Assembly: GCA_963576725.1 (NCBI GenBank)
Contig: OY755246.1
Location: 69,287,371 to 69,351,370 of the forward strand
DNA length: 64,000 bases
Source: Azorinus chamasolen
Taxonomy: Eukaryota; Mollusca; Bivalvia; Cardiida; Solecurtidae
Reading direction: 5' to 3'
Shown: positions 12,101-27,100 of the stretch, one piece after another
Layout of the letters: each line of letters starts with the position of its first letter
Numbering within the stretch: position 1 is the stretch's first letter
Position numbers and translations under genes: made by a program
The notes under the pieces: generated by a model
Seen by the model: the letters and a program-made list of their open reading frames with translations, nothing else
Told to the model about the DNA's origin: nothing
Database searches by the model: none

Positions 12101-15100
12101 GTAGTCTCAGATCTGGATCATTTCAAAGCAAACAGAGCAGACCCTGATCAGATGGTTCCGACAGGAGCCATCTGATCTGGGTCTACTCTGTTTGCAAAGG
12201 TGTGAAAAGGCATACCGTATCTGGGTTAAGGTTAAAAGCTTTACCCACAGTGTAATGTTATTCTTTCATTATCTACCAGTCACATACTAGCTTACCTGAC
12301 ATCCTAGATTTAAAACTCAAGAGCACACTGACTATCAACTCTGTAGTTTAATACACATATACTCAGGTATCTATATAATAATGTTTGTCTCCTCTTATCT
12401 GTAGCTGATAATATAACTAAGATAATTTCACAGCAATCTAAATGAATCTGTTAGTGATAGGAAAATGTATGGTAGCCGATTTTTGTTAATAGTATGCTTA
12501 GATTAAATTCAACTGGATATGGTTTATGAATTTTGCCATAGCATGAAATGTCATAATGCAGAAATTGCTAAAAATTGCTACATGTATTTTGAAATTAATC
12601 CACTTCCACTAAGTTTGGAAATTTCCAGTTCAGTTAAAGTGACATATTAACAAAACTCTGAACAAACTGATCCTGGTCTTGATCTGCACTGTTTGTCAAA
12701 GTATGTCTGTCTTAACCATTTCCTCCATAGGCTATTTTTAGACCCAACCTCTTTGAATGAATATTCAAACTTGAAATAATGACATCAAGAAAATTAATTA
12801 GGTTACTTGTTATAATAGCACATAGACACCAAAATATTTGGCCATAGCAGACACAGTACAATCATACCTATGTCATATCGTAAGCAAACAGAGCAGACCC
12901 TGATCAATTGCAGGCCTGGAAAATTCCACTCATCCGCTCACCATGATGAGTAACTTTCTTGCAGGACCAGTAAAATTTCAGAAATTTTATCATTGAATTT
13001 AAGTAAAATAAGACAAAAGCAGCTGGCAGGATGAGTAAAAGTTTTAGGATTTTTCCAGCCCTGAGTTGGCTTCTATTGGAGTCATCTGACCTGGGTCTAT
13101 TCTGTTTGCAAAGGCGTAAAAAGGCATTTATATGAGGGAAAGGGTAAACTCTTATATTAGCATCAGTTTGATTTATTTTTTTCATTCTAAAGTTCTTCAA
13201 ATTACTCTTCACAATGTTCAAATTTATCAGACATATTCCATAACTGTGCTTGTGACCTGTTTTATGAATAGACAACAAAAATATCATCTTTCATCAGATA
13301 TTGTCTTCAAAACCATTATATGGATATTAAAAAATTATATGCTCTGGGTATTTAACCCTTTCCCTCATAGGCTATTTTAAGATCCAACCTGTTTGAATAA
13401 ATCTACCAACAAGAGGGCCATGAGGCCCTGAAGCGCTCACCTGAGATAACCCCAGGGGCGGGGCCATTTTTGACCACAAGAAATCATGTGCACAACCTTG
13501 GTAGAGAACCACTAGGCAAAACAGTATGCCATTAATTAAAGGTCTAAGCCTTATGGTTTCAGAGAAAAGTAATATTTCATATTTTTCCCATGAAAAACTG
13601 ATAAGCCCTGGGGCAGGCCCAAGTTTCGCCCAGTGGTCAGGGTCGTAAGTTAAACATTCTTGGCAGAGGACCACAAGCCACGGCTACATATTTATAGAGG
13701 ACCATTAGATCATGTCAGTCATACCAAATATCAATGGTCTAGGCCTTACAGTTTCAGTAGATTTTTTAAGATTTTCCTATGCAAAACTGGTAAGCCCTAG
13801 GGTGGGGCCATTTTTGGCCCGGGGTCATAATTTGAACAATATTTGTAGAGGACCATAAGATCATGCTACATACGAAATATCAAAGGTCTAGGCCTTACAG
13901 TTTCAGAGAAGAAGATTTTTAAAGATTTTACTATGAAGAACTGATAAGCCCTTGGGCGGGGCCATTTTTGTCTGGGGGGTCATAATTTGAACAATATTTG
14001 TAGAGGACCATAAGATCATGCTACATACCAAATATCAAAGGTCTAGGCCTTACAGTTTCAGAGAAGAAGATTTTTAAAGATTTTCCTATGAAAAACTGAT
14101 AAGCCCTTGGGCGGGGCCATTTTTGGCCCCGGGGTCATAATTTGAACAGTATTTGTAGAGGACCATAAGATCATGCTACATACGAAATATCAAAGGTCTA
14201 GGCCTTACAGTTTCAGAGAAGAAGATTTTTAAAGATTTTACTATGAAGAACTGATAAGCCCTTGGGCGGGGCCATTTTTGTCTGGGGGGTCATAATTTGA
14301 ACATATTTGTAGAGGACCATAAGATCATGCTACATACCAAATATCAAAGGTCTAGGCCTTACAGTTTCAGAGAAGAAGATTTTTAAAGATTTTCCTATGA
14401 AAAACTGATAAGCCCTTGGGCGGGGCCATTTTTGTCCCGGGGGTCATAATTTGAACAATATTTGTAGAGGACCATAAGATCATGCTACATACCAAATATC
14501 AAAGGTCTAGGCCTTACAGTTTCAGAGAAGAAGATTTTTAAAGATTTTCCAATGAAAAACTAATAAGCCCTTGGGCGGGGCCATTTTTGGCCCAGGGGCC
14601 ATAATTTGAACCATATTTGTAGAGGATCATAAGATCATGCTACATACCAAATATCAAAGATCTAGGCTTTACAGTTTCAGAGAAGAAGATTTTTTAAGAT
14701 TTTCCTATGAAAATTCCATATTACCATATATGGAAAAAATGACCATGCCCTCTGGCGGCCATGTTTTTTGCCGGATCAAAATTCTTTTAACAACGTTTGA
14801 AGTCTATCAACTGAGAAACATTTTGGTGAAAACTATATTCAAATCGGACAAGTCATTCTGGAGAAGAAGATTTTTCTAGATATTGTGTACGGTTGCCATG
14901 GCAACAAGACCGATGGCCCCACCCACTATCTTTTAACAACTTTTGAAGCACCCACCCACAGTATGTATCTGACCAAGTTTGGTTACAATTGGGCAGTCGG
15001 TTTCAGAGAAGAAGTCGTTTGAAATTGTTGACGGACAGACGGACGACGGACGCCGGACACAGGGGTATCACAATAGCTCACCTTGAGCACTTTGTGCTCT

Positions 15101-18100
15101 GGTGAGCTAAAAAAAAGAGCATTTGCTAGAGAAAAGGAAAATACTAGAATTGTGTAGCACTGAAACCATTGTGATAAATACAGCATTTGTTTCTATGGAG
15201 CGATCCTCTATTTATCACAATGGTTTCGTAAAGTGACTTTTACAGAGGCTTAGAAAGGCATATTTATGGAGGAAAGGGTTAATAATTTTTTATGTCACAA
15301 ACTGAGTTTTACATAACTTTGATAATCCACCCAACCTAGTTCACATATGTGTACTCTAAATGGTGATATCGAGCTACTTTCGGTTTTAACGATATCCCGG
15401 CAGACGGCACCTGTCACAAAATTAGCATGCTGTCTTACGGGTCATTAATGAGACTACAGCCAACCATGAAATATATTCAATGGCTTTTATAAACCAACGA
15501 TATATATCCCCATAGTGTATGTTACATAACTGATGAATAAGAATAATTAATATACTGGTAGAACCTGCTTACAGTTACCAATGGTAACTTACCATATAAT
15601 GAATAAAGTTTGAGGTCGATAAGAGCAGGTGGTTACTTAACCCATTACCTCATAGGCTATCTTTAGATCCAACCACTGTGAATAAATCTACCGAAAAGGA
15701 GCATTAACTAGAGAAATGGAAAATTTAATGGTTTCAAACTACAAAATCTAAAATGCTCTATTTATCACAATGGTTTCAAAAACAACTTTTACAGAGGCGT
15801 AGAAAGGCGTATTTATTTCTGTGTTGAATATTTATCAGTGGATTTTTTTACAATGGCATATCTACACAGGATGTTTTGGCTCAGGCAGAAACTGTAGGAC
15901 TAAATCTATATTATACCATAAGCAAACAGAACAGACCCAGATCAGGCAGCTCCAATAGGATCAGGGTCTGGGTCTACTGTTTGCAAATCCATGAAAAAGC
16001 ATTTATATAAAGGAGAGGGTAAATGATTAATGAAAGCAATCCTTCATTAATCCTTTCCCTCATATAAACGTGTTTTCACGCATTTGTAAACAGAGAAGAC
16101 CCAGATCAGATGGCTCCTAGAGGAGCCGTCTGATCAGGGTCTGCTCTGTTTGCTATAAAAGTTGATAGATCTTTTTCTTTACTTTCTAAAATGTCGACAA
16201 TGTTCCACCTTCCATATTTCTTTATAACTATTTTGTTAATGAATATTCATTAGGTACTGAAATTTGGCCTAAATGCAGAACAGGGAAAGGGTTAATCCAG
16301 TTTACTTTCCTTCATAAAGGCATCTTTCTACACTTTTGCAAATAGAGTAGACCCAGTTCAGATGTCTCCTGTATGATCCATCTGATCAGGGTCTAATCTG
16401 TTTGCTTACAATATAATATAGATATGATTCTATAGTTTCTACCATGCCTGTTTTCTGTGTCTATGTGCTAGTATAACATTACAATGAATCTAATTAATAT
16501 TCATAAGCTACCACCTTTCTTTTAAAAAAAACCACAACAACAACAGAACTAGACCGAATGTTAATGGTGTAAACAGGTTTTATTGTGCCTGTGTATCAGG
16601 GTTCATTGTAAGATTTTGACTCACTTAGAATATAGTCCTTGTAGAGACTTATAGCCCTACACATACAGTAAAACCACTCTAAACAGGAATTCTAATTAAC
16701 CCTTTCCCTGTTCTATGTTTATTTCAACTTCCAATACCTACTGAATATTCATTAGCAAATAGCTATAATGAAATGTGGAAGGTGGTGCATTATAGCCATT
16801 TTAACAAGAGCACCGCTGTGCAGCAAAATACGCCCGTCGGCAAAGTCAGTGATAAGCCAATTTAATAGGAAATTGAATCTGTTACAATGTGAAACTATCA
16901 TTGGCAACTGCCTAGTAGAGCTATATATATAATATAGACCTGTTGTAACCAAATTAAATACTTAGCTTCATCACCATACAGGGAAGACAGCTATTGATTT
17001 TGTGACAAGTCCAATGACTTTTCCTGCAGTAACCCCCCTTTTCATACATAGATTTTTAAAAGAAAATAGAAAATACACTGAACGTTTCCAGGTGTATCGA
17101 ACTTGACCAAGTCATTTTGACTATATACATGCTGACTAAGTTTGATGAGGATTGGATTTTATTTGTTTGAGTTAGAGAGCGGACAAAAAACGAATTTTGT
17201 TTAAAATTTGTTAAAAAGTTAATAAAAAAGGGGAGATAATTCAGAAGTGTGCAGGGCGATGATGCTGATTATCGAACTTAGCCGAGTCATTTTGGCCATA
17301 TACATGCTGACCAAGTTTGAAAAGGATCCGATTCAATTTGTTCGAGTTAGAGAGCGGACAAGAGAATTTTGTTAAAAATTTATTAAAAAAGGGGAGATAA
17401 TTCAGAAGTGTGCAGGGCGATGTTGCTGATTATCGAACTTAGCCGAGTCATTTTGGCCATATACATGCTGACCAAGTTTGAAAAGGATCCGATTCAATTT
17501 GTTCGAGTTAGAGAGCGGACAAACAAAAGTTCACGGACGGACGGACGGACGGACAGACAGACAGACAGACAGACGGACGGACGGACGGACGGACAACGCC
17601 ACGACATAATACGTCCCGTCTGAAGACGGGCGTATAAAAAGTGAAGACACAGATCTTTCAAATTCTAGTAGCAAACAGAGTAGACACTGATCAGATGGGT
17701 CCTCTAGGAGCCGTCTGATCTGGGTCTACCCTGTTTGCAAATGCATGAAAACACGGATATATGAGGGAAAGGGTTAAGAAGAATTAAGATATTTAAGGCA
17801 GGTGGCTGCTTAATGCAGGGTGAAAGTCATGCAGAAAGCTCCTACAGTAGCTTTCTTCATGACTTTCACCCTGTATTAAGCTGCCACCTTTCTCCAAGAC
17901 CGATATTTATGCAAACTTTAATGTCTGGTTTAGAGAGTGGTTTTACTGTACATGTATCAACCTCTTGTCTGGTTTAGAGAGTGGTTTTACTGTACATGTA
18001 TCAACCTCTTGTCTGGTTTAGAGAGGGGTTTTACTGTACATGTATTAACCTCTTGTCTGGTTTAGAGAGGGGTTTTACTGTACATGGAGTAACCTCTTGT

Positions 18101-21100
18101 CTGGTATAGAGAGGGGTTTTACTGTACATGTATTAACCTCTTGTCTGGTTTAGAGAGGGGTTTTACTGTACATGGAGTAACCTCTTGTCTGGTATAGAGA
18201 GGGGTTTTACTGTACATGTATTAACCTCTTGTCTGGTATAGAGAGGGGTTTTACTGTACATGTATTTACCTCTTGTCTGGTTTAGAGAGGGGTTTTACCA
18301 TCATGTTTTACCATTATCATCACAGTGCCACATCCAGAATAAAATGTTTCATGCACAGAACAAGAAATGGGTAGAACTACTGACCTACCGCAAGCCAGCC
18401 AGAAGGCTGCCTTGCATGAAAAATCTGAATGCATAGCTCAGGATTGATGTCCATTTGGCCACCAAGCAGGCTTGAATATGCATGGAGTACTGAGTTACAA
18501 AACTTAATTTGTATTAACCATTAAAGAGGCTCCATAGCAGGTGTCAGCTATTATGTAAAAGGAAAGGAATAAGAGCCTGGACCACACTACTAATTTTCTG
18601 ACGGCTCCTACAGGATCTGGGTCTACTCTGATTGCAAAGGCTTAGAATGGCGTATTTATGGTGTAAAAGGTTAATCCTCTACTCCATGGACATTCATGTT
18701 ATCATGAACATTAATTAAGATTATTGTTATAACAGGAACTGAACACAAGAAAGTTTGGTCATGGCAGAAATTGTTGAATCATACCTACCGGTACATGTAT
18801 ATTATTCCATGCGCAAACAGAGCAGACCCTGATCTTACAGTAGCCATCTGATCAGGGTCTTCTATGTTTAAAAAGACTTTAAAAGACAAATATACAAATG
18901 TATATAGAGAGTAAAGGGTTAAAAAGTGCATCAACTACTACAAAAGTCAAACTTGATCTCTAGTGTAGTTACCCATAAGGTTTCAGCTCCATATCTGATG
19001 GGAAAAATAAAATAAGAAGTCCCAAAACTACAGTATGATGTGCATACTGACAGAGGAACAGAGCGGAACCTGTAGTCCCCTCAGGTTTTCACCTGTTAGG
19101 GAGTAATAATCTTTTACTGAAAATATCTGCAAGTTACTATAGTACAGGTTTAATGGCGAAAATGCTGCAACATACAATGTAGAACAGTGAAGCAAGACTT
19201 GAGTAGACTTGAGTAGAGTAGAATAAAGTAATGGAAAAAAGACATTGCAGCATACAATGTAGAACAGTGAAGCAAGACTTGAGTAGATTGGAATAAAGTA
19301 ATGGAAAAAAGACTGAAGTACAGTCGATATCTCAAACCAAGATAACTCGAGTGATTTCACCCTGCCTTAAGCAGCAACCTGTCATTTGATATTCATTTTT
19401 GAGTGTTCCATTTAGACATGTTTTACTGTTTTCTGATAATTCAACTACAGGTTTTTGTCACAAAAACAGATGTCCCCCCCCCCCACCCACTTCGCACCTA
19501 CACATATACACTGTGACACATTGTTACATTTCTGTACATGAAAACTCGACCAGACAAGATGTGTGACAGACAGACAGACAAACAACTCTAACAAAAACAA
19601 TACATGTATCTAAAGGGAAATAATGTTGATATCGTAGTAATGGACTTGATGAATGATTCCACACGACATTTTTTTTTTCAAGAAAAAAATGATAACAGGA
19701 AATAACTCCAAAAATATTGATACCAGAGTTATGGCACTTGTGCATGACACTTCTTTTCATCATGCTCTTCCCATAAATGAAATGTTATTCCAATAGCATC
19801 AGTAGATCAGGAGTTATTGATTAGCCAAAAACAATGTAACAAAGGACTACAACTCCAAATGTATTGAAACCAGATTTATGGCCCTTGTACATGACACTTA
19901 CTTGCATTATTCTCTTTCCATGTAAGAAGTTTCAATCAAATGGAATGAGCCATATAGGAGTTCCTTCCATCATGCGCTTTCCATAAATGAAATGTCATTC
20001 CAATAGCATCAGTAGAACAGGAGTTATTTAGTGGAGAGTATTGAAGCCAGAGTTATGGCCCTTGTAAATGACAATTCCTCTCATCATGCTCTTTCCATGT
20101 ATTAAGTTTCAATCCAATGGCATGAGCAATATAGCAGTTATTGTCCAGAAAAGAAAGTGTGAAAAAAATGTGCAAATGTGAAAAAAACTTCAGTATTAGT
20201 GAAGCCAGAGATATGGACCTTGCCAAGTTGGGCATGACACTTCCTCTCATTAAGCTCTTTCCATATACGAAGTTCCAACTTACTGGCATCAGGCATAGAG
20301 GAGTTATTGTCCGGACAAAAAAGTGTGAAAAAAATGTGAAAGGGGCAATAACTCCAATATTATTGAAGCCAGAGTTATGGACTTTGTGCATGGCACTTCC
20401 TCTATTATGTTCTTTCAATATACGAAGTTTCAACCAACTGGTATCAGGCATACAGGAGTTATCGTCCGGACAAGAAAGTGTGACAGAAAGACAGACAGAC
20501 AGATGCACAGACAGACAACTCTCACAAAAACAATATGTCTCCCCCATATAAATATGAGGGGAGACATAATAAATGCCTACTTTAGTGAGATTCAAGTGTA
20601 GAAGCAGCACACTGACCGTCTGGTAGCTTGTCTTTAAGACTTTGTATGGCTGACTCCAAGGCTTCCTTCTTATGGGACTCTAAGGTCAACCTGACTTTGT
20701 AGTAGCTGCAATATGATACAAATAAGAATACCACAAACTTCAAGCCTTCTAACTCTTTGCACGCTAGCAGCAAAACTGTGATTACCTATGCAAACAGTTT
20801 GGATCCAGATGAGACCCCGCATTATGCGGCATCTCATCAGGATCCAAACTGTTTTTTCATCTTGGCCATATTTTTGCAAAGAAATGGCAGAAATTTTACT
20901 TTAAGAATTGAAGCAGACGACAATTGTTGCAGACGAAAAGTTACTTTAATAGCATGCAAAGAGTTAAATACAGAGACAACTATTAGTGACAGTAATCTCA
21001 ACGTTTATGTGACTCACCTAAACCACTGCTCCCTCTGATTAACTCTATACTCCAAAAATACAGCTTTATAAGCCTTTGCAGACAGAATAAACCCTGATCA

Positions 21101-24100
21101 GATGGCTTCTATAGGAGCCATCTGATCAGGGTCTGCTCTGTTTACTTTGATGTAATATAGACCTAATTCTACACTTCCTGTTATGCTATATTTCAAAATA
21201 TTATTTTGCTCATACTGCCATTTTAAAAAAAATCTGTTAACTGATATTTATGGTGTCATTAGTTCTTGCCTGAAGATTCATGGAGTAAAGGGTTAATATC
21301 CAAAAATGAAAACGGTACCCATCATAAACATGTTGTTGATGTTCAAACAACCAACCTCCAATCCACTATAGACATTACAAATAATAAACAGTTTGTTGAT
21401 GTTCAAACAGCCAACCTCCAAACCACTATAGACATTACCAATAATAAACAGTTTGTCGATGTTAAAACAGCCAACCTCCAATCCACTATAGACATTACCA
21501 ATAATATACAGTTTGTCGATGTCCAAACAGCCAACCTCCAATCCACTGTAGACATTACCAATAATAAACAGTTTGTCAGTGTTAAAGCCAACCTCCATCA
21601 CACCTTAGACATTACCATTTAGCATGATGAGTAAATGTTGACTGTTGGCTTGATTCATATAAACATGTTTTCAGTCCTTTGCAAACAGAGTAGACCAAGA
21701 TAAGACGGCTCCTATAGACTCTGTTTGCTAATGGAATTTGATTGATCTGTTTCTATACTTTCTGAAATGGCTACAATGTTCCACCTTCCATATTTCATTA
21801 TAACTATTTTGACCATAAACATTCAGTGGGTACTAAAATTTAGAATAAACAGAGAAGAGGGAAAGAGTTAAAAAACATAAGTTATACAGTCTTTTACTAC
21901 AAATATTGTACGAGTGTCACACAGTGTGAATCCTGCTGAGTAACACAGTAACTTGACAAACTCTTTAAAAGGGTATGAGAAGCCCTTTATTTTCAATTTA
22001 AAAAAAACAAACCCTCATGAAATGCTAAAAAATTTAAATGGTGTTTGAAATCACTCATCCCAGGCATTTAAAAAATTCAATGAACTTCTCACTTAATTAC
22101 GAAGTGTAGAAGCTTTATTGAAACACTGAATCAATAGAAAAACAAAACTATCTACATTATTATACTGCAAAGTAAAATCCTCACTTCTGATTGGTTAACT
22201 AGCCGTGTACATGAGTTCATGTACCCTGTGAGCTGACAGGGTACATAGAAATTCCCCATGGCAGGCCCCACATATTATGGTCAGAAACCAAAAGACCGAC
22301 TTCTCGACTCGGCTAAACAATGGCAAAATTCATAATAGATAACTATTGATACGTAAAGAAAACAATGCAGGAATGAATTAAAAAACATCATTGTTTGAAA
22401 TGACCAATAAAACAGTTTTTAGAGGAGTTATTATATCGTCCAGCCATCTATAATAACACGAACGCCGATGAAATACAATACACACAACTTCGGATACCTT
22501 CGAGTAGAAATAAATGTATTGGGGCGCTTTTAGGGGAATTAGCGCGTTTAGTGATTCAACATGCCAACATGGATTTATATAAATTATCCGAACCGTAAAA
22601 CTTTGCAGTATAATAAATTCGTTATACAGTTCTTTCCCAGGGTACATGACGATTTATTCCCGGCTGGTAAAATCATGTAACCCTCGCCTAACGGCTCGGG
22701 CAACATGATTTTCCTCAGCCGGGAATAAATCGTCATGTACCCTGGGAAAGAACTGTATAACTAATATTAGCCTTCTGTTCATCCCAATGAATGTGGGACT
22801 GAGTGTGTTTGCATTTTGTAAACAGTGTAGAGAAGCCCTCTGATCAGAGTCTTCATTGTTTGTCATTCAAAATCACTTCACAAATTTAACCTTCAAACTG
22901 ATTTGTTTCTATCACATTGACAAGCAAACAGAGCAGACCCTTACCAGACGGCTCCTACAGGAGCTGTCTGATCTGGGTCTACTCTGTTTGCAAACAATCA
23001 TGGACCATTATATTTTGAAATTCCAGCATTAAGAGTCATTCAACGGGCCAGATTTTAAAAATCATAAGCAATTTAACCCTTTCCTCCATAAATACACCAT
23101 TCTACACAATTCTAGCATTTTCCTTTTCTCTAGTAAATGCTCCTTTTCGGTAAATTTATTCAAAGAGATTGGGTCTAAAAATAGCCTATAGAGGAACGGG
23201 TTAAGTAAATACAAACACTTATCCATTGCTAAAAAAACACAGTAACTTCCTAATCTTAAAATCAAGCGTTACCCTTGTAACAAATAACCCATTCCCACAT
23301 ACAATGTACATGTATGCTACTTTGAGATCCAAACTCTTTGATTAAATCTACCAAAAAGGACCATTTACTAGGGAAAAGGAAAATTTTAGAATTGTGTACT
23401 TTTGAAACCATTGTGATAAATAGAGCATTAGCTCCTATGGAGCAAATTCTCTACTTATCACGAGAGTTTCAAAAAGTGCCTTTTACAGAGGCGTAGAAAG
23501 GTGTATTTATGGACGAAAGGGTTTTCACTATATGTTTCTATAGACATGAGGGCCATTGGCAGTGTTAATTTTCAGCAGAAAACATTTCTGACAGATGACA
23601 GAAACTCAGTGTTAACCCATATCACTGCTGAGCATGACTTGACTGAAATTAGCACACAGTTTGGATTCTGATCTGATGCATATGTAACTTCATATGTGGT
23701 TTGTACAAGAGAATTAATTGTAAGATTGATATGTATAAAAAAACAGTGTGAACAAACTTAAACAAGCAGACAACAATTCTGAAGCAGACATGTTGTACAG
23801 TACTTAAAGAATGCTAGAGCATATGAGGTGAATACATAGCACTCTCACTGGCTAGCTAGCTTAGTCTCAGTACTTTGGCCTCATCTATTAAGGGGAAACC
23901 TTTGAACTGTAGTTTCTGATGTGAAGAAGTCTATACACACAGGGCAGAGTAAATTTTAACCCCAGAACTATGATACTTATAAAACTCATAAAGGTATGCT
24001 AAGCAAATATATACACCAAATATCTAAGCTCTGGGACATGTAGTTTCTGACAAGAATATTTTTAAAGTTTTTCCTATGCATAACTAGTTATCCCATGGGC

Positions 24101-27100
24101 TGTTTAAGCAGTCAGCTACAAAAACTGGCCATCCCTGGGATGGTACCAATTTTGACCCTAGGGGCATAATTATAGAACTTTTGTAGAAGACCTGAAGTTG
24201 AAGCTATGTGCCAAATATGAAAGCTGAAAACCTTCTAGTTTCAGAGGAGAAGAATTTCAAAGTTTTCACTATACGTTTCTATTGAAAACTGAACACCCTG
24301 GGGCAGGGCCAATTTTGACCCAAAGGTCATAATTTATACAACTTTTGAAGAGGACCTGAACATGTGCAAAATATGAAAGCTGAGATCCTTCCAGTTCCAG
24401 AGGAGAAGATTTTCAAAGTTTTACTATATGTTTCTGTAGAAAACAAGGCACCCCTTGGGCGGGGCCAATTTTGACCCAGGGACATAATTTATATAACTTT
24501 TGTGGAGGATCTACAGATGATGCTATGTACCAAAGATGAAAGCTGAGAACCCTGTAGATTCAGAGGAGAAGATTTTTAAAGGTTGAAATTGTTGACGCCC
24601 GACTACGGACGGTGCACGCCCAAAGGAAGACGGACATCAGGTGATCACAAAAGCTCACCCTGAGTACAAAAGTGCTCTGGTGAGCTAAAAAGAGCTGAGA
24701 CCATTTTTCTTCATTTTTTGCCAGCCTTACCTATTTATGAAGTCCGGATATGACCCTAGTGTAACATTATGATTGAACTCTGCATCCACTTCATTTAACA
24801 CTGGTGTAATCGTGATCTCATCCTGAGATACATATATCTCCTTTGTGTAAATTTCAACGTTAGGGTTTTTAAAATGGTCCTGAAAAAGAAAATAAATTAA
24901 CATGTTTGTGGCAATAGTCATTGTTCTCGAGTTACATATTCATTATTGTTTGGTTATGGTAAGAAGAGTTGCAGGAACAGGCATATGAATAATTGAATCT
25001 CTGCAGGACAGTTCTATTAACCCCTTACTTCATGAATATTTATGAAAGATTTTATAACTTCATGAATATTAACGAACAAAATTTGTATAATTGCACATGA
25101 AGAGCACAATTTTTGCCATGGGGGGAAAGTGAAGAATCTGATCTATAGCTATATACTGAACTCTTTCCTTGTTGAATATTCATGTAAGGAATAATGAGAT
25201 CATGAATATTTATTAGCTAATTTTTTATAAAAGCATATGTACATGGGATATTTTGATCTTGGTAGTGTCAGATCTCTTACAATTCCATAAGCCAAGAATA
25301 TTCATGTAAGGAATAATGAGATCATGAATATTTATTAGCTAATTTTTTATAAAAGCATATGTACATGGGATATTTTGATCTTGGTAGTGTCAGATCTCTT
25401 ACAATTCCATAAGCCAAGAGAGCAGACTCTAATCAGCCAGCTCCTACAGGAACCATCTGATCTGGGTCTACTCTGCATTATCAGAGAGCTCTAACAGGTC
25501 ATTGCATGCAGGACCTGTCAATGACTGAATCAACAGAGATATTAGGCAGATACATGAAATCAACAAAAACGATAACTTCAGGAAAATAGTTCAGTCCTGA
25601 TGAGATACCAAGTGTCATCTTGATCCATACTAGGCATACAGTAAAACCCCTCTAATGACTGTGACCACCAAAAAGGGGCGTAATTCACAATGGCAGAGGC
25701 AGGTGGTAGCTTAATGCAGGACGAAAGTTATGCAGAAAGCTCCTATAGGAGCTTTCTGCTTTACTTTGCGTCCTGCATTAAGCAACCACCTGCTTATAAA
25801 GACAGCTATGGTTAAGTTGTCGCAGTAATGGTAATCAAGGAAGTACGAGTGATCACTTGTATAACAGATGACAGATCCCATATTCATGCTACAGATAATA
25901 CCATTTAGAATAACCCTTTATGCCATAAAGATTCCTTTCTACACCTTTGCAAACAGAGTAGACCCAGATCAGATATCTCCTATAGGAGCCATCTGATTAG
26001 GGTCTGCTCTGTTTGCTTATGGTATAATATAGATATGATTCTATAGTTTCAGCCATGACCAAAAATTCTTATCTTCTTGTGCCATTACAGAAATTAATCT
26101 ACCATAATTAATATTCATGAGGTAATTATTTCTTACATGAATATTCATAGAGTACAAAGTTAATCTAAGTTGTTACAAAGATGGAACATGTACCTTTAGC
26201 AATGGAAATGCACCCTCTAGTATTGACGGAACTCCTGGAAACATATAGGCATTTCTGACATTCACCAGTGGGTACTTTGTCTTGGCTCCTGTCTCTTTGT
26301 TCTCCCCATATATCAAATGTGCTGACTTAGCAACCTAGAAATAGGTAAGTAGCCACATGAGAAAATGAATGTTTGAGGCTTTATAAACAGTGTAGATCAC
26401 CAGGCCTGCAGTCTGGTAAGTATAAATTGTACTGACTAGTACATAAGAAGACCATTTAACCCATTCCTCCATAGGATATTTTTAGACCCAACCTCTTTGA
26501 ATGAATCTACCCAAAAGAAGCATTTACTAGAGAAAAGTAAAATTTTAGAATTTTGTAGTTTGAAACCATTGTGATAAATAGAGCATTTGCTCCTATAGGA
26601 GCAAATGCTCTATTTATCACAATGGTTTCTAGAAGTGGTTATAACAGGGGCGTAGAAAGGCATATTTATGGAGGAAAGGGTTAACCCTTTCCATGTTCTA
26701 TGTTTATTCCAAATTTCAATACCTACTGAATATTCATGGATAAAATAGTTACATGTATAATGAAATATGGAAGGTGGAACATAGTAGCCATTTTAGAAAG
26801 TAAAAAAAAGAGCTACATGTATCAAATTCTTTTTGCAAACAGAGCAGACCCTGATCAGCCATCTGATCCTCGTCTACTCTGTTTGTAGATGCGTGAAAAG
26901 GCGTTTATATGAAGGCAAGGGTTATTAAAAGACAAAGTGTGCAACATTTTCACTGTTTCTCAGGGAGACCCTTTCTTGTTGGTACTCATTACAAGTGTCT
27001 CTCTGTTTCTCAGCCAAACCCAATCTTGTTGATACTCAGTAGAATTGCCTACTAAGTACTGACAAGATATATAGGTTTTGACTGAGAAATTCCTTATCTT

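Larger units (their letters stand above)
16666..17948. mobile_element. MITE family D, outermost of three nested elements
   Basis: The left end CAGTAAAACCACTCT (TA before it) is followed after 30 bp by a family-B MITE. Family D resumes at 17778 with GAATTAAGATATTTAAGGC, the hairpin around GCTCCTACAGTAGC, and the right end GTGGTTTTACTG before TA. Confidence 0.82.

Noticed and set aside
20588..20617. FLAD1 ending at the stop codon just after exon 7
   Set aside because: A good donor at 20616 joins in exact phase to exon 8 at 7818, and exons 8-9 match the rest of FLAD1. The stop is intronic.
21266..21622. 118-codon plus-strand open frame with repeating peptide
   Set aside because: It comes from a 60-bp tandem repeat whose period is divisible by three. 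It is open in more than one frame and strand.
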